DNA of 64,000 nucleotides from Streptococcus respiraculi (GCF_003595525.1 NZ_CP022680.1:391001-455000); one strand, 5' to 3'. Positions 26,293 through 37,120 are shown, numbered from the stretch's first letter. Made by a program: numbers and translations. The notes: generated by a model not told the origin, from the letters alone.

Positions 26293-27966
26293 ATGAAAAA
26301 AGCAATCATTGAGTTTGAAAACTTTAGTTTTAAGTACAATGCTCAGCAGGAAGCGACTTTGCGTGAGATTGACCTCACCATTTACCAAGGAGAGAAAGTC
26401 TTGATTGTGGGGCCATCTGGCTCTGGGAAGTCAACCCTAGGTCAATGCTTGAATGGAATTATTCCCAATATCTATCAAGGGACAAAGACAGGAAATCTGC
26501 GGATTGACGGAAAAGATGCCTTTGATACGTCCATCTATGAAAAATCCCTTCTTGTTAGCACGGTCTTGCAGGACACGGACGGGCAATTTATCGGGCTCAG
26601 TGTTGCAGAGGATTTGGCTTTTGCTCTTGAAAATGATGTGACAGCTCTGAAAGAGATGAAGGAGCGGATTCGGTCTTGGGCGGAACGCTTGGACTTGAGG
26701 GATTTACTAATCCAAAGACCGCAGGATTTATCAGGTGGACAAAAGCAACGGGTGAGTTTGGCAGGCGTCTTGATTGATGAAAGTCCTATTTTGCTCTTTG
26801 ATGAGCCTTTGGCTAATCTTGATCCCAAGTCAGGTCAGGACACGATTGATTTGATTGATCGCTTGCACAAGGAGCAGGGAACAACGACCATTATCATCGA
26901 ACATCGCTTGGAAGATGTTCTCTATCGGCAGGTGGATCGTCTGGTCTTGGTCAATGAAGGACGGATTCTTTACAATGGTGCGCCTGATGCCTTGCTTCGG
27001 TCTGAAATGCTCGTTGAAAATGGCATTCGAGAGCCTCTTTATATCACAACTCTGCGCCAGCTAGGCTATGATTTGGACAAGGAAGCAGATGTGACGAGCA
27101 TTGAAAAACTAGCTTTGACAGATGTTCCAGTCGAAGCCTTGCCAGAGCTTATTGTGGAAGAAAACGCGGACAATCCCTTGGTCGAGGTCAAGCATCTACG
27201 GGTTGCCTATGGTGATAAGGAAGTGCTAAAGGACGTGAACCTCTCTATTTGTCGGGGAGAGCGCCTTGCCATTATCGGAAAGAACGGGGCAGGAAAGTCC
27301 ACTCTCGCTAAGGCCTTGTGCCAGTTTGTTGCGGTTTCAGGTGATATCTTGTGGGATGGTCAGTCTGTTCTTGGAGATTCGATTAAGGAGCGGGCGGAGC
27401 GTATCGGATACGTCTTGCAGAACCCCAATCAGATGATCAGCCAGACCATGATTTTTGACGAGGTGGCTCTGGGTTTACGCTTACGAGGAGTTTCAGAAGA
27501 AGAAGTGACCCAGAGAGTTGAAGCGGTTCTTCGGACGTGTGGGCTTTATGCTTTTCGGAAATGGCCGATTTCAGCTCTCTCATTCGGACAGAAAAAGCGG
27601 GTGACCATTGCTTCTATCTTGGTCTTAAATCCAGAAATTATTTTACTAGATGAGCCGACGGCTGGTCAGGATCAACGAAATTATACTGAAATCATGGATT
27701 TTCTTGATGAATTGAACCAGCAAGGCCATACCATTATCATGATTACCCATGACATGCAGTTGATGTTGGATTATTCTGATAGGGCTATTGTTTTAGTGGA
27801 TGGACAGATTGTAGCAGATAACAACCCAGCGCACATTCTGACCAATCAGGAAGTGATTCAGGCTGCGAATCTGAAAGAAACCAGCATTTTCCACTTAGCT
27901 GAAAAACTAGGAGTCGACGCCCTAGCCTTGACCCAATTTTACATGGAAAGAGAAAGGAAAGAGTAG
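26293..27966 (+). CDS. ECF transporter ATPase with two ABC domains
   Basis: A 557-residue fusion of two ABC ATPases. Domain 1 has GPSGSGKST near residue 40, LSGGQKQR and [10 protein letters not shown]. Domain 2 has GKNGAGKST near 332, LSFGQKKR and [10 protein letters not shown]. It drives the ECF transporter whose T subunit is the next gene and whose S subunit is probably the UPF0397 protein at 23524. The ribosome site before 26293 is weak. The T gene starts one base after its stop. Confidence 0.9.
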   Translation: MKKAIIEFENFSFKYNAQQEATLREIDLTIYQGEKVLIVGPSGSGKSTLGQCLNGIIPNIYQGTKTGNLRIDGKDAFDTSIYEKSLLVSTVLQDTDGQFIGLSVAEDLAFALENDVTALKEMKERIRSWAERLDLRDLLIQRPQDLSGGQKQRVSLAGVLIDESPILLFDEPLANLDPKSGQDTIDLIDRLHKEQGTTTIIIEHRLEDVLYRQVDRLVLVNEGRILYNGAPDALLRSEMLVENGIREPLYITTLRQLGYDLDKEADVTSIEKLALTDVPVEALPELIVEENADNPLVEVKHLRVAYGDKEVLKDVNLSICRGERLAIIGKNGAGKSTLAKALCQFVAVSGDILWDGQSVLGDSIKERAERIGYVLQNPNQMISQTMIFDEVALGLRLRGVSEEEVTQRVEAVLRTCGLYAFRKWPISALSFGQKKRVTIASILVLNPEIILLDEPTAGQDQRNYTEIMDFLDELNQQGHTIIMITHDMQLMLDYSDRAIVLVDGQIVADNNPAHILTNQEVIQAANLKETSIFHLAEKLGVDALALTQFYMERERKE

Positions 27967-28800
27967 ATGAAAGGCATGAATATCATTGGCTATCGGGCTG
28001 GTCATGGTCTCGTTTATGACTTATCAGCCGTTAGCAAGCTCGTCTTTTTCCTCGTTGTATCAATCGCAGCCATGGTGACCTATGATACACGCTTGGTCTT
28101 TGCCATTGCGATACTTTCCTTATGCTTGTTTAAATGGTCGCAAATTCGGCTCAAGGATGTGTCGTTTATCTTGATTGTGACAACGATTTTTGCGGTGATG
28201 AATGCGCTTATGGTTTATCTCTTTGCACCAGAATATGGAGTGGAGCTTTACGGCGCAAAGACTGTCCTCTGGTCAGGGATTGGTGCTTATACGCTGACCA
28301 GTCAAGAGCTCTTTTATCTCTTGAACCTACTTTTGAAGTATTTTTGTACCATTCCTCTTGCAGTCATCTTTCTGATGACGACGCACCCGAGCCAATTTGC
28401 GTCAAGTTTGAATCAACTAGGTATTTCTTACAAGGTTGCCTATTCGGTCAGTTTGACCATGCGCTATATTCCCGATATTCAGGAGGAATTTTATACTATT
28501 CGGATGTCGCAAGAAGCTAGAGGGATTGAATTGTCCAAAAAAGGTAAGGTGTTGGAGAGAATCAAGGGAAATTTGGCACTTGTCATCCCACTGATTTTTA
28601 GCTCACTTTCACGGATTGATACTATTTCAACAGCTATGGAATTGCGACGCTTCGGAAAAAATAAAAAACGAACCTGGTATACCTATCAGGATCTGGGGAA
28701 AAAAGATTATCTAGTCTTAGCCCTAGCAATCAGCATCCTGCTTCTAACAGGATTCTTGTTTGTCATCAATGGTGGTCGTTTTTACAATCCTTGGGGATAA
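27967..28800 (+). CDS. ECF transporter T component
   Basis: A 277-residue CbiQ-family membrane protein with several N-terminal helices, the coupling motif region RMSQEARGIEL and a C-terminal helix. Its start directly follows the ATPase stop, with an AAAGGA ribosome site inside the ATPase gene, so the two are made in step. No S gene follows; the nearest candidate is 4 kb upstream. Confidence 0.88.
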   Translation: MKGMNIIGYRAGHGLVYDLSAVSKLVFFLVVSIAAMVTYDTRLVFAIAILSLCLFKWSQIRLKDVSFILIVTTIFAVMNALMVYLFAPEYGVELYGAKTVLWSGIGAYTLTSQELFYLLNLLLKYFCTIPLAVIFLMTTHPSQFASSLNQLGISYKVAYSVSLTMRYIPDIQEEFYTIRMSQEARGIELSKKGKVLERIKGNLALVIPLIFSSLSRIDTISTAMELRRFGKNKKRTWYTYQDLGKKDYLVLALAISILLLTGFLFVINGGRFYNPWG

Positions 28801-28870
28801 TAGAACACTAGAAAGAGGCTGGGACAGACTCCCATGATTGCTTCGCAATCACCCACCAAACATGAAAACT

Positions 28871-28920
28871 AGCCCACAAGCCCTCATTAGGTGTATAATC
28901 CTAGTGAGGGCTTTGTGGTT
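28871..28920. terminator. Strong hairpin after the second ECF operon
   Basis: Arms of about 18 bp with one mismatch (cccacaagccctcattagg against cctagtgagggctttgtgg) enclose tgtataat. It could terminate the ECF operon or mark the edge of the decayed mobile element that follows. Confidence 0.55.
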
Positions 28921-28974
28921 GATGATTTATTGGCTTTGATTGCCGAGGGACACACTAATCCACTCTACTGACGA

Positions 28975-29067
28975 GAGCCACAGAAAGCCACCATTGCCAT
29001 AGCACACCACTTATTAAAATTAGCCTATTATCTCCTAAAAAAACCACCAAACTTACCTCTAAGCTAG
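28975..29067 (+). pseudogene. Transposase C-terminal remnant (IS110-like)
   Basis: A frame without a start codon encodes a tail like QKATIAIAHHLLKLAYYLL before a stop at 29065, resembling the C-terminus of IS110/IS116-type transposases. Nothing else of the gene survives. The 28801-29218 gap therefore holds a hairpin and a decayed IS. Its edges carry similar inverted ends (aaagaggctgggaca near 28812 and the reverse of tgtcccactcccttt near 29202), which may be its boundaries. Confidence 0.4.
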
Positions 29068-29218
29068 GAAAATGAAAAAGGATTGTTAGGGGCGAGCTAA
29101 CAATCCAAGAACAAAAAATGCACTCTTAGGATAACATAAGGGGGGATTTTTTGCACCTTTTAAGTAGTTTTCGTATAAAAAGTCCTTGTCTCCATTTTTG
29201 TCCCACTCCCTTTTTGCT

Positions 29219-29932
29219 TTATAGTGGTCGTTTGTTGGGCATACCCGCTTTACGTGGGTACTTGTTTGGTGTTTCTTTCTTCTTCTCGACAATGGTCAGG
29301 GTTCGTGGGTCTCCGTTTGGAAGAAGATAGTCTACATTCTCGATGACCTTGGCAAAGAGAGCGGTTAGAGCATTTTTCGCTTGGGTTAGCTCATCTTCGG
29401 CACTTGAAGCCTTGAGGGCAATTAGTTTTCCATTTACTGTGAGAAATGGAATGGTTAACTCCGCTAAAATCTGCATGCGGGCAACTGCTCGGGCAGTTGC
29501 GATCTCAAATTGCGCTCGGAAGTTCTTGTCTTGGGCGAAATCCTCAGCTCGCCCGTGATAGAAGTGAACCTTGGTTAGGTCCAATTCTTGAGCTAAGCGA
29601 TTCAAGAATTGAATCCGCTTGTTGAGTGAGTCGATAATAGTGACGTCTAGTTTTGGAAAGAGGATTTTCATGGGTAGGCTCGGAAAGCCAGCTCCTGCTC
29701 CGATATCAAGAAGACGAATCGGCTCATTTACCAGATAACCTTGCAGGATAGGAGCTAGCGAATCGTAGAAATGCTTGAGGTAAACACCTTCCTCATCCAC
29801 GATAGCGGTCAAGTTAATCTTTTCATTCCATTCGACCAAGCGGGTAAAATAGAGGGCGAATTGTTCTTTTTGTAAATCTGTTAGGCTATAGCCTTGTGCT
29901 TCTAGGGCGGTGTAAAATTCTTCTGGTTTCAT
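29219..29932 (-). CDS. rsmG: 16S rRNA (guanine-N7) methyltransferase RsmG (GidB)
   Basis: A 237-residue SAM-dependent enzyme that methylates G527 of 16S rRNA. The SAM-binding motif [15 protein letters not shown] is seen near residue 75, with EKINLTAI upstream and ATARAVA in the core. The length is that of the family. The start at 29932 is the family's MKPEEFY. It lies alone between a transposase remnant and a repeat next to pbp1A. Confidence 0.94.
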   Translation of the reverse strand: MKPEEFYTALEAQGYSLTDLQKEQFALYFTRLVEWNEKINLTAIVDEEGVYLKHFYDSLAPILQGYLVNEPIRLLDIGAGAGFPSLPMKILFPKLDVTIIDSLNKRIQFLNRLAQELDLTKVHFYHGRAEDFAQDKNFRAQFEIATARAVARMQILAELTIPFLTVNGKLIALKASSAEDELTQAKNALTALFAKVIENVDYLLPNGDPRTLTIVEKKKETPNKYPRKAGMPNKRPL

Positions 29933-29986
29933 ATCTCTATCTTATCACAAATATAAAAAAAGCAAAACTCATACTCATCCAAAATA

Positions 29987-30059
29987 AAAATCTGACGTCG
30001 TTCACTCACCTTGCTGAACGGTTCGTTCCACGTAAGGTTTCGTTTCCTAGTCAGATTTT
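29987..30059 (-). repeat. Dispersed intergenic repeat, copy 2, ending in a hairpin
   Basis: The ends aaaatctgac / gtcagatttt are exact inverted repeats. The minus strand aligns with 21419-21490. It lies just after the pbp1A stop on the minus strand, so it may also terminate pbp1A. Confidence 0.7.
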
Positions 30060-30064
30060 GATTT

Positions 30065-32248
30065 TTATTGAGAAGAACTTGGCGTTGGGCTAGAAGAAGC
30101 AGGTTGGTCTTGATTAGTGCTATTTGTAGTGCTAGTTTGTGGCTCTTCTGATGGTTGACTAGTCGCAGGGTCTGTCAAACTGCTTGTTGTAGAACTTGCG
30201 TTTGAAGAGCTAGAAGTTGACGTCGTGCTACTTGTAGTCGTGTTAGTGTTTGGAGTATAGGTGTATTGAGGAACACTTCCTTCCAAGTACCAATATCCTC
30301 CGTATCGATAGATGCCATCTGGGGCTTCCCAATCACTAGCAGTGTCAATCGGATTGAGATAGGCCATCATGCTATGGTAAACATCTGTTGCAATAGGAAT
30401 ACCATTGTCTAAGATTGGCGTTTGTCGATTGGGATACCCTGTCCAAACAGCCATGGCATAACGTGTAGTATAGCCTACAAAGTTTTCATCAGGAACAACG
30501 AGTGTGCTGTAGTTGGCTGGTTCGTTATTAGCGAGAATCGCATCCATCTCCGCATCTGTATAATTAGAGGTACCGGTCTTACCTGCTTGAGGAAGGCCTG
30601 GAATTGCAGCGTTCAACCCATTTCCGTAAGTCAAGACACTCTTCATCATATCGGTCATCATATAAGCTGTTTCAGCTGTCATGACACGGGTGCCTTCAGG
30701 GACAAATTCTTTTGTGCTACCATCACTAAAGACAACCTTGTTGACGTATTGTGGCTTGTAATAGGTACCACCGTTGGCAAAGGCAGCGTAGGCTGCCGCC
30801 ATTTTCTCACTGCTTGCCCCATACTTAGAGCTGGTATCTGTCGTATTACTTGAAATGGAGTTTGAATAGAGCAGTTCCGGATAAAAGATCCCCAGACTAT
30901 TTAAAAACTTATGAGCTTTGTCTAAGCCAACGGCCTCTAATGTCTTAACGGCAGGAACATTCCGTGAATATTGAATGGCTGCTTTTAAGGTTAGCGAACC
31001 ATAGTAGGTTCGATCCCAGTTATTGATTGGAGTGTTGGAACCAGGGTAATTATAAGGAGAATCCACGATGATATTAGCTGTCGAGTTATAGACACCATAT
31101 TCAAGGGCAGGCGCATAATCTGTAATCGGCTTCATGGTCGATCCGAAGTCTCGGTTGGTTTCAACTGCTTGGTTGGTACCAAATGAAACATTGCTATCTT
31201 GGTTTCTGGAGCCGAGCTGGGCAACGACATGTCCATTTGAAACATCGACTACGGTAGAAGCGACTTGGAAGTTTTCATCAGGGTAGTTGACATAGTTGCC
31301 AGAGTTATAAATATCCCAGAGCTGTCTTTGAGCATCTACATCGACATTCGTATAGACATCAAGTCCTGTAGTAAGTAGATTGTAGCCAGTTTGCGCTTCG
31401 ACTTCCTCGATGACTTCCTTGAGGTAGTTATCCATGTAAAGTGGGTAAGCTGAAGTATTGGTGAGAGGTTGTAAGCCGTCGTTGATATCTGTTAGAACGG
31501 CAGCTTCGTACTGCTCTTGGGAAATATATTTTTGCCCGAGCATCTGTTGCAAGACTAAGTCCCTACGGTATTTAGCCGCTTCTGGCTGGGTGTAAGGGTC
31601 GTATTGATTGGGTGCCTGAGGCATACCTGCCAAGAGTGCCAACTGTGGGAGAGTGAGCTCTTTTAACTCTTTTCCGTAGTAGGCTCTCGCCGCGGTCTTC
31701 ATCCCATAATTTCCATTCGCCATAAAGACCTTGTTGACATAGTAGGTCAAAATTTCTTGCTTAGTGTTCCGACGCTCCAACTGAAGGGCCAGCCAGGCTT
31801 CTTGGATTTTTCGTTTAATGGTTTGATCCTGAGTTGATGTGGAAAAATAGGTCAACTTGATAAATTGCTGGTCCAAGGTTGACCCGCCTTGGAGGTGCCC
31901 ACCTTTTAAGTTGTTGACAAATGAACCTGCAATCCGAATGACGTCGATTCCGCGATGGCTAAAGAAGCGTTGGTCCTCAATAGAGACAATCGCATTGACC
32001 AAGTCTTCAGGAATTTCAGAGGTTTTTGCATTGGAGCGTTTCTCTGAACCCAAATCGGCAATTAGCTTGCTATCCTTGTCGTAAATTTTACTGGAAACCG
32101 TCGCAGTAAGTGCCTCTTCTGTCAATTTTGGAGCAGAGCTCACATAGTAGATGACGATTGCTAGCACGACCAGAAATAGAGCGATAAAGCTAGCTAGGGC
32201 AACGTTAGCGAAAATGATCCACATTTTCTTAAGGTTTGGTTTTTTCAA
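30065..32248 (-). CDS. pbp1A: Bifunctional penicillin-binding protein 1A
   Basis: A class A PBP of about 727 residues that polymerises and cross-links peptidoglycan. It has a short cytoplasmic tail, one membrane helix, a GT51 glycosyltransferase domain with [10 protein letters not shown] (Glu near 92), and a transpeptidase domain with STMK (Ser near 370), SRN and KTGTS. It ends in a long Ser/Thr-rich tail. I chose a TTG start at 32248, which follows AGGTGG at 8 bp; a GTG at 32260 is possible. It overlaps recU by 20 bp, the classic recU-pbp1A pair of Firmicutes. Confidence 0.93.
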   Translation of the reverse strand: MKKPNLKKMWIIFANVALASFIALFLVVLAIVIYYVSSAPKLTEEALTATVSSKIYDKDSKLIADLGSEKRSNAKTSEIPEDLVNAIVSIEDQRFFSHRGIDVIRIAGSFVNNLKGGHLQGGSTLDQQFIKLTYFSTSTQDQTIKRKIQEAWLALQLERRNTKQEILTYYVNKVFMANGNYGMKTAARAYYGKELKELTLPQLALLAGMPQAPNQYDPYTQPEAAKYRRDLVLQQMLGQKYISQEQYEAAVLTDINDGLQPLTNTSAYPLYMDNYLKEVIEEVEAQTGYNLLTTGLDVYTNVDVDAQRQLWDIYNSGNYVNYPDENFQVASTVVDVSNGHVVAQLGSRNQDSNVSFGTNQAVETNRDFGSTMKPITDYAPALEYGVYNSTANIIVDSPYNYPGSNTPINNWDRTYYGSLTLKAAIQYSRNVPAVKTLEAVGLDKAHKFLNSLGIFYPELLYSNSISSNTTDTSSKYGASSEKMAAAYAAFANGGTYYKPQYVNKVVFSDGSTKEFVPEGTRVMTAETAYMMTDMMKSVLTYGNGLNAAIPGLPQAGKTGTSNYTDAEMDAILANNEPANYSTLVVPDENFVGYTTRYAMAVWTGYPNRQTPILDNGIPIATDVYHSMMAYLNPIDTASDWEAPDGIYRYGGYWYLEGSVPQYTYTPNTNTTTSSTTSTSSSSNASSTTSSLTDPATSQPSEEPQTSTTNSTNQDQPASSSPTPSSSQ

Positions 32249-32849
32249 GAGTATCACCACCTAATAAATTTTTTTCAACAACTTCTAAGTAAGGTAAGCT
32301 AGGATAGCCCCCCATCTCGATTTGGAATCCATGTTTACGAATATAGTCAATAGGCATGGATTTTTTGCCGTTTTCGACCCTGTAAAAATCAATCAGAGCA
32401 GCAGCAGGAAGCAGATAGGTTTCTTTCAGTGTTGAAAAGTGAAGGAGTACAAAACAAATTCCTCTTTGTTGCAGGACTTGATCCATATGTTCAATCTGAT
32501 GCGAGTGAAAATTTTTCATTGGCATCGATGTTTTCTGTCGCGTTTCCTTGGCCTCAAAGTCGATATAGTGACCTTGGTAGACCCCTGAATAGTCCGTCGT
32601 AGATGCCTGACGGAAATAGGCTTCGACAATCTTAGCCCGACTTCGTCTTGGGTAATCTACTTTCACGATTTGTACAGGGGTCGGTTTCTTATGGATGACC
32701 GCATGCCCATGAGCTAGATAGTAGGTATTACTATCGTTAATAGCGGCTTCAAAGGACATGCCTCGGTTGGCAAAGTCCGTCTGCTGGCGAGAAGATTTTG
32801 AATTGGTTCTACTGATTTTTTTTCTAACCTGATGAGGATAATTGACCAT
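32229..32849 (-). CDS. recU: Holliday junction resolvase RecU
   Basis: A 206-residue endonuclease that resolves recombination intermediates. It shows the family N-terminus (NYPHQVRKK), FANRGMSFE, the catalytic [18 protein letters not shown] core with the nuclease acidic residues and Lys, and SHQIEHM. The length is usual. It is transcribed with pbp1A, whose start lies inside its 3' end. The divergent gene ypsA starts 66 bp away. Confidence 0.95.
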   Translation of the reverse strand: MVNYPHQVRKKISRTNSKSSRQQTDFANRGMSFEAAINDSNTYYLAHGHAVIHKKPTPVQIVKVDYPRRSRAKIVEAYFRQASTTDYSGVYQGHYIDFEAKETRQKTSMPMKNFHSHQIEHMDQVLQQRGICFVLLHFSTLKETYLLPAAALIDFYRVENGKKSMPIDYIRKHGFQIEMGGYPSLPYLEVVEKNLLGGDTLEKTKP

Positions 32850-32914
32850 AGAACTCCTTCTTGATAAAATAAAATCATTATATTATACCATAACATAGGA
32901 AAAGAGTTCAAGTA

Positions 32915-33454
32915 ATGCACATTGACCGGATACTGATTACAGGCTATCGTCACACCGATTTGGGGATTTTTTCAGATAAGGACCCTCGCCTTGCCATCAT
33001 CAAAAAAGCCATTCGAATGGATTTGATTCGCTTCTTGGAAGAGGGGGTGGAATGGTTCATCTTGACGGGGAATCTAGGTTTTGAATACTGGTGTTTGGAG
33101 GTCCTTCGAGACCTACGAAAAGAAGGGTATGAATGCCAGATAGCAACGCTCTTTTTATTTGAGAACCATGGGGAAAATTGGAATGAGGCCAACCAGATAA
33201 AATTAGCCCATTTTAAGGCTGTTGATTTTGTAAAAATGACTTATCCTCGCTATGAAAATCCCAGCCAATTTCGATTATACAATCAGTTCTTGTTAGACAA
33301 TACAGATGGCGCCTATCTATTTTATAATCCTGAAAACGAAACAAACTTGAAATATCTTTATCGTCTGATGTTAAAAAAAGAAGAGTATGTTAGAAAAACG
33401 CTTACTTTTGAGCAGTTAAATGAGATAGCTGAAAATTTTGAAGAAATTGAGTGA
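32915..33454 (+). CDS. ypsA: YpsA family protein (UPF0398/DUF1273)
   Basis: A 179-residue cytosolic protein with the SMF/DprA/LOG-like Rossmann fold of the DUF1273 family. It starts with [15 protein letters not shown] and has [10 protein letters not shown] and a conserved central acidic pattern. In Bacillus YpsA affects cell division; the biochemical activity is unclear. It is followed after 73 bp by gpsB, a conserved pairing that supports a division-related role. Confidence 0.88.
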   Translation: MHIDRILITGYRHTDLGIFSDKDPRLAIIKKAIRMDLIRFLEEGVEWFILTGNLGFEYWCLEVLRDLRKEGYECQIATLFLFENHGENWNEANQIKLAHFKAVDFVKMTYPRYENPSQFRLYNQFLLDNTDGAYLFYNPENETNLKYLYRLMLKKEEYVRKTLTFEQLNEIAENFEEIE

Positions 33455-33527
33455 TATGACTTGATTTTTCCCTATATTTTTTCATATAATAGAGGTAATG
33501 ACGTTTTAGAAGATAGAGGTGTAGCAA

Positions 33528-33860
33528 ATGGCAAGTATTAAATTTACAACGAAAGATATTTTTGAACAAGACTTTAAAATCGGTTTTCGCGGCTATGATC
33601 AAGATGAGGTGAATGATTTTTTAGATGAAATCATGAAAGATTACGATGCTTACGATGCAATTATCAAGGAATTGAAAGGTGAGATTGCTCGTTTGAAAGC
33701 GCAAATGGCAAATGCGCCACGTGTAGCTACAGCGAGTATGGAAGATTCTGAAACATTGAGAACAGAACGGGCGTCTTCAGCAAGCAACTTTGATATTTTG
33801 CGCCGTTTGAACCGTTTAGAAAAAGAAGTATTCGGCAAGCAAATCGCTCAAGAAGACTAA
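33528..33860 (+). CDS. gpsB: Cell division regulator GpsB
   Basis: A 110-residue DivIVA-like protein with an N-terminal membrane/PBP-binding domain (TTKDIFEQDFKIGFRGYDQDEVNDFLDEI), a coiled coil and a small C-terminal helix. It coordinates septal and peripheral wall synthesis and binds class A PBPs. The start at 33528 has AGAGGTG upstream. It directly precedes rnpB. Confidence 0.95.
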   Translation: MASIKFTTKDIFEQDFKIGFRGYDQDEVNDFLDEIMKDYDAYDAIIKELKGEIARLKAQMANAPRVATASMEDSETLRTERASSASNFDILRRLNRLEKEVFGKQIAQED

Positions 33861-33871
33861 GAGTAGTAAGA

Positions 33872-34256
33872 TTGTGCAATTTTTGGATAATCGCATGGTA
33901 GCCAACTATCATGAGGAAAGTCCATGCTAGCACCGGCTGGGATGCCGGTAGTGTTTGTGCTAGGCGAACCAATAAGCCTAGGGACGCAGTAATGCGTTAC
34001 GGCGATCAAAACAGCTAAGTCGAAAGATATGCTCGAGTAGGTCTGAAAAGTGCCACAGTGACGGAGTTTTTATGGAAACATAAAAAGTGGAACGCGGTAA
34101 ACCCCTCAAGCTAGCAACCCAAATTTTGGTCGGGGCATGGGGAAGTCGGAAGCAGAACGAACTTTCCTGACTGCGTAAGCGGTAGACAGATGATTATCGA
34201 AAGTGGTAGTGCCTAGTACCACTGGAACAAAACATGGCTTATAGAAAATTGCATAT
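33872..34256 (+). ncRNA. rnpB: RNase P RNA, type B
   Basis: The 5' strand tgcaattttt and the 3' strand aaaattgcat (34246-34255) form helix P1. The conserved blocks gaggaaagtccatgctagc, the purine-rich cgaaccaataagcctaggg region and the 3' ggcttatag pattern are present. The length of about 385 nt fits a Firmicute type B RNA. Ends are set by the P1 pairing and may be off by a few bases. Confidence 0.93.
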
Positions 34257-34263
34257 ATAGGTA

Positions 34264-34284
34264 GGCTAGCTTTGCTAGCTTTTA
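34264..34284 (+). terminator. Terminator of rnpB
   Basis: Stem gctagc / gctagc with a TTT loop followed by tttta. Confidence 0.8.
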
Positions 34285-34297
34285 TTATCGGAGAATC

Positions 34298-35461
34298 ATG
34301 AAGAAAACATTTACATTTATTGCGACAGCAGCTGCTGGATTAGAAGCTGTAGTAGGGCGTGAAGTTCGGGAGTTGGGATACGACTGTCAGGTCGAAAATG
34401 GCCGCGTTCGTTTTGAAGGCAATATTGAGGCGATGATCAAAACCAATCTCTGGCTCAGATCAGCTGATCGAATCAAGATTGTGGTCGGAAGCTTCAAGGC
34501 TAAGACCTTTGAAGAACTATTTCAAGGTGTTTTTGCCTTAGATTGGGAGTATTACCTGCCCTTGGGCTGTAAGTTCCCGATTTCAAAAGCTAAGTGTGTC
34601 AAGTCAACTCTACACAATGAACCTAGTGTCCAAGCTATTTCTAAAAAAGCAGTGGTTAAGAAATTGCAAAAGCATTTTTCACGACCAGAAGGTGTGCCTT
34701 TGCAGGAAGTGGGAGCAGAGTTTAAAATTGAAGTATCGATTTTAAAGGATGTTGCAACGGTTTTGATTGATACAACGGGTTCGAGCCTCTTTAAACGTGG
34801 CTATCGTGCTGAAAAAGGTGGCGCACCAATTAAGGAAAATATGGCAGCAGCCCTCTTGCAGTTGTCTAACTGGTATCCTGATAAGCCCTTGGTTGATCCA
34901 ACCTGTGGTTCGGGAACCTTTTGTATCGAAGCCGCCATGCTTGCCCGTAATATGGCGCCAGGCCTAGAGCGTTCTTTTTCCTTTGAAGAATGGAATTGGG
35001 TTGATGATACCCTGATCAGGCAGGAAAGACAGGCCGCTCGCCAAGCGATTCGAAGGGATGTGGAACTGGATATTTCAGGCTTTGATATTGACACGCGCAT
35101 GATTGACATTGCTAAGAAAAATGCAGTTGCAGCAGGAGTGGATAAAGATATTACCTTTAAGCAAATGCGCTTGCAGGATTTTCGAACGGATAAAATCAAT
35201 GGTGTTATTATCTCAAATCCGCCTTACGGAGAGCGTTTGCTCGATGACACGGCCATTATGACCCTCTATCGAGAAATGGGGCAAACATTTGCGCCTCTCA
35301 AAACCTGGTCCAAATTTATTTTGACCAGCGATGAGCAATTTGAACAACGCTACGGCAGTCAAGCAGATAAAAAACGCAAATTATACAATGGAACATTAAA
35401 AGTCGACCTTTATCAATTTTTTGGACAGCGCGTGAAGCGAGTGGTGAAAGAGCAGGAATAA
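34298..35461 (+). CDS. THUMP-domain rRNA methyltransferase (RlmL N-terminal type, YpsC)
   Basis: A 387-residue SAM-dependent RNA methyltransferase. It has an N-terminal THUMP RNA-binding domain, then a Rossmann methylase with PTCGSGTFCIEAA and the catalytic NPPYGERL motif, which points to N2-guanine methylation of 23S rRNA. It lacks the second methylase of Gram-negative RlmKL. The start at 34298 has CGGAG upstream. mapZ begins three bases after its stop region. Confidence 0.9.
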   Translation: MKKTFTFIATAAAGLEAVVGREVRELGYDCQVENGRVRFEGNIEAMIKTNLWLRSADRIKIVVGSFKAKTFEELFQGVFALDWEYYLPLGCKFPISKAKCVKSTLHNEPSVQAISKKAVVKKLQKHFSRPEGVPLQEVGAEFKIEVSILKDVATVLIDTTGSSLFKRGYRAEKGGAPIKENMAAALLQLSNWYPDKPLVDPTCGSGTFCIEAAMLARNMAPGLERSFSFEEWNWVDDTLIRQERQAARQAIRRDVELDISGFDIDTRMIDIAKKNAVAAGVDKDITFKQMRLQDFRTDKINGVIISNPPYGERLLDDTAIMTLYREMGQTFAPLKTWSKFILTSDEQFEQRYGSQADKKRKLYNGTLKVDLYQFFGQRVKRVVKEQE

Positions 35462-35463
35462 AC

Positions 35464-36864
35464 ATGGTAAAGAATACAGAAAAGAGCAATAATCTCCCAG
35501 ATGATGGAGAAAAAATCTTAGAGTTTGAAGATGCAAAAAATATGACTGTAGGTCAAGCAGTCAGAAAACATGAAGAAATTCAGGCAGGTGTGACCGAAGA
35601 AGATGGTCTTTTAGATCGCTATATCAAGCAACACAGAGATGAGATTGAGTCAAAAAAATATGAAACACAGGTCAATCTTCCGGTTGTGACAGATGAGGAT
35701 GTAGCTGAGACAGAAGAAGTAGAAGAAGCAGAGGAAGTTAGTGAAGTAAATGATTCCTCACTTGAGCCGACTGTTGAAGAGCAAGTAGATGCGCTGCCAC
35801 TTCATAAGCTTGCTCCAGAGACTTCTAAAGAAGAGGTCTTGCCTGACCCTGAAACAGCCCCATTTAATGATTTTGAAGAAGAAGAGAAACCCTCTCGTAA
35901 GCCTATGGTGATTTGGATAGCCTTGGCGCTCTTCTTTATCACAGCTTTGGCTCTAGCCTTTGTCTGGATGAAGCAGTCAGAAAAAGCAGAAGAGGCAACA
36001 TCTTCTTCGACCTCAACCAGTCAAAGCAGTAGCTCAAGTAAGGAAGATGCGACACTCACAGCTTTTAACAGCCTCTATGCGACATTCTTTGTCGATAAGG
36101 AACAAAGCAAGCTAAAAAATAGTGAATTTGCTAAGTTACCTGAATTGAAAAAAGCTTTGGATAAGATTGATAAGAAAGCGTCTGCTTATCAGACTGCTAA
36201 AAAGAAGTATGACAGTCTCGAAACAGCGATTAAATCCGTTCAAGCCTTAAATAATCAGTTTGATAAACCAATTCTTGTTAATGGTGACTTGGATACAACG
36301 GCAACGGTGAAAGATGGCGAAACCCTTACTCCCGCTACGACAGGTATCGCAGCTGTTGATGCAAAAATTACAGCAGCGATTAATCTAGGGCGTTCTCAAC
36401 AAACGACAGCTAGTAGCGTGGCGCCAGCACCAAATACAGGAACAAACGCAGGCGCACAAGTAGCAGCTACAGAAGCCCCTGTAAGTGCAGATCAGATGGA
36501 TCCTTCTGTCCAAACGGGTGGGGACAGTGTTGGTACGGACCCTCTGTATGGTATTGCGATTCCTGCAGGTGTTACTCTCCAACGCAATCTTAGCCGTGTC
36601 CCGTATGATCAAACGAAGATTGATGACGTTAACAATCCAGCATGGACTTTTAACCCAGGTGTCTTAGAAGCGATTATTGCAGTTTCTCAAGAACGAGGAT
36701 ATGTAATTGGCTACAACTACATTTTGGAGCCTGTCAATATCATCAATGGCAATGGCTATTACAACTTATTCCGTCCAGACGGTACTTACCTCTTTTCAAT
36801 GAATGCTAAAACAGGCTACTTTGTTGGAAATGGTGCAGGATATGCCGACGATTTAGATTATTAA
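35464..36864 (+). CDS. mapZ: Midcell-anchored division protein MapZ (LocZ)
   Basis: A 466-residue single-pass membrane protein. Its acidic cytoplasmic N-terminal region is about 145 residues and opens with a conserved KILEFEDAKNMTVGQA segment. It has one membrane helix (about 147-168), a Ser-rich linker, and an extracellular C-terminal domain rich in Asn, Gly and Tyr that in pneumococcus binds peptidoglycan. MapZ marks the division site and positions FtsZ. The length matches pneumococcal MapZ. The gene context (gpsB, rnpB, methyltransferase, mapZ) agrees. Confidence 0.93.
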   Translation: MVKNTEKSNNLPDDGEKILEFEDAKNMTVGQAVRKHEEIQAGVTEEDGLLDRYIKQHRDEIESKKYETQVNLPVVTDEDVAETEEVEEAEEVSEVNDSSLEPTVEEQVDALPLHKLAPETSKEEVLPDPETAPFNDFEEEEKPSRKPMVIWIALALFFITALALAFVWMKQSEKAEEATSSSTSTSQSSSSSKEDATLTAFNSLYATFFVDKEQSKLKNSEFAKLPELKKALDKIDKKASAYQTAKKKYDSLETAIKSVQALNNQFDKPILVNGDLDTTATVKDGETLTPATTGIAAVDAKITAAINLGRSQQTTASSVAPAPNTGTNAGAQVAATEAPVSADQMDPSVQTGGDSVGTDPLYGIAIPAGVTLQRNLSRVPYDQTKIDDVNNPAWTFNPGVLEAIIAVSQERGYVIGYNYILEPVNIINGNGYYNLFRPDGTYLFSMNAKTGYFVGNGAGYADDLDY

Positions 36865-36911
36865 AAATGACGAAAGCCTATCATTGCGAGATAGGCTTTC
36901 GTCATTTTTAA
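36864..36911. terminator. Perfect 18-19 bp terminator after mapZ
   Basis: aaaatgacgaaagcctat and its exact complement enclose a 9-nt loop, with A and T runs at the ends. It is strong in both directions. Confidence 0.9.
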
Positions 36912-36931
36912 GACCTTAGGTTCAAGATTGC

Positions 36932-36956
36932 TTTAACAGTCCAGTGGACTGTTAAA
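36932..36956. repeat. Palindrome tttaacagtcc / ggactgttaaa
   Basis: A near-perfect 11-bp inverted repeat in the 428-bp gap after mapZ. No T-run follows, so an operator-like or cruciform element is more likely than a terminator. Confidence 0.4.
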
Positions 36957-37120
36957 GGTCGGAAATACAAGGTTGCTTGCGTCCGCACTATCTAATAAAG
37001 TATCGAAAAATGCTACTGTTGATAGTAATAGAGTATTAGTTTTTATGCAGCTAGAGGTGAGCACAAATATTTTGAAGGCAAATATTTTTGAATAAAAAAT
37101 GATTTAATGATTCAAAGCTA

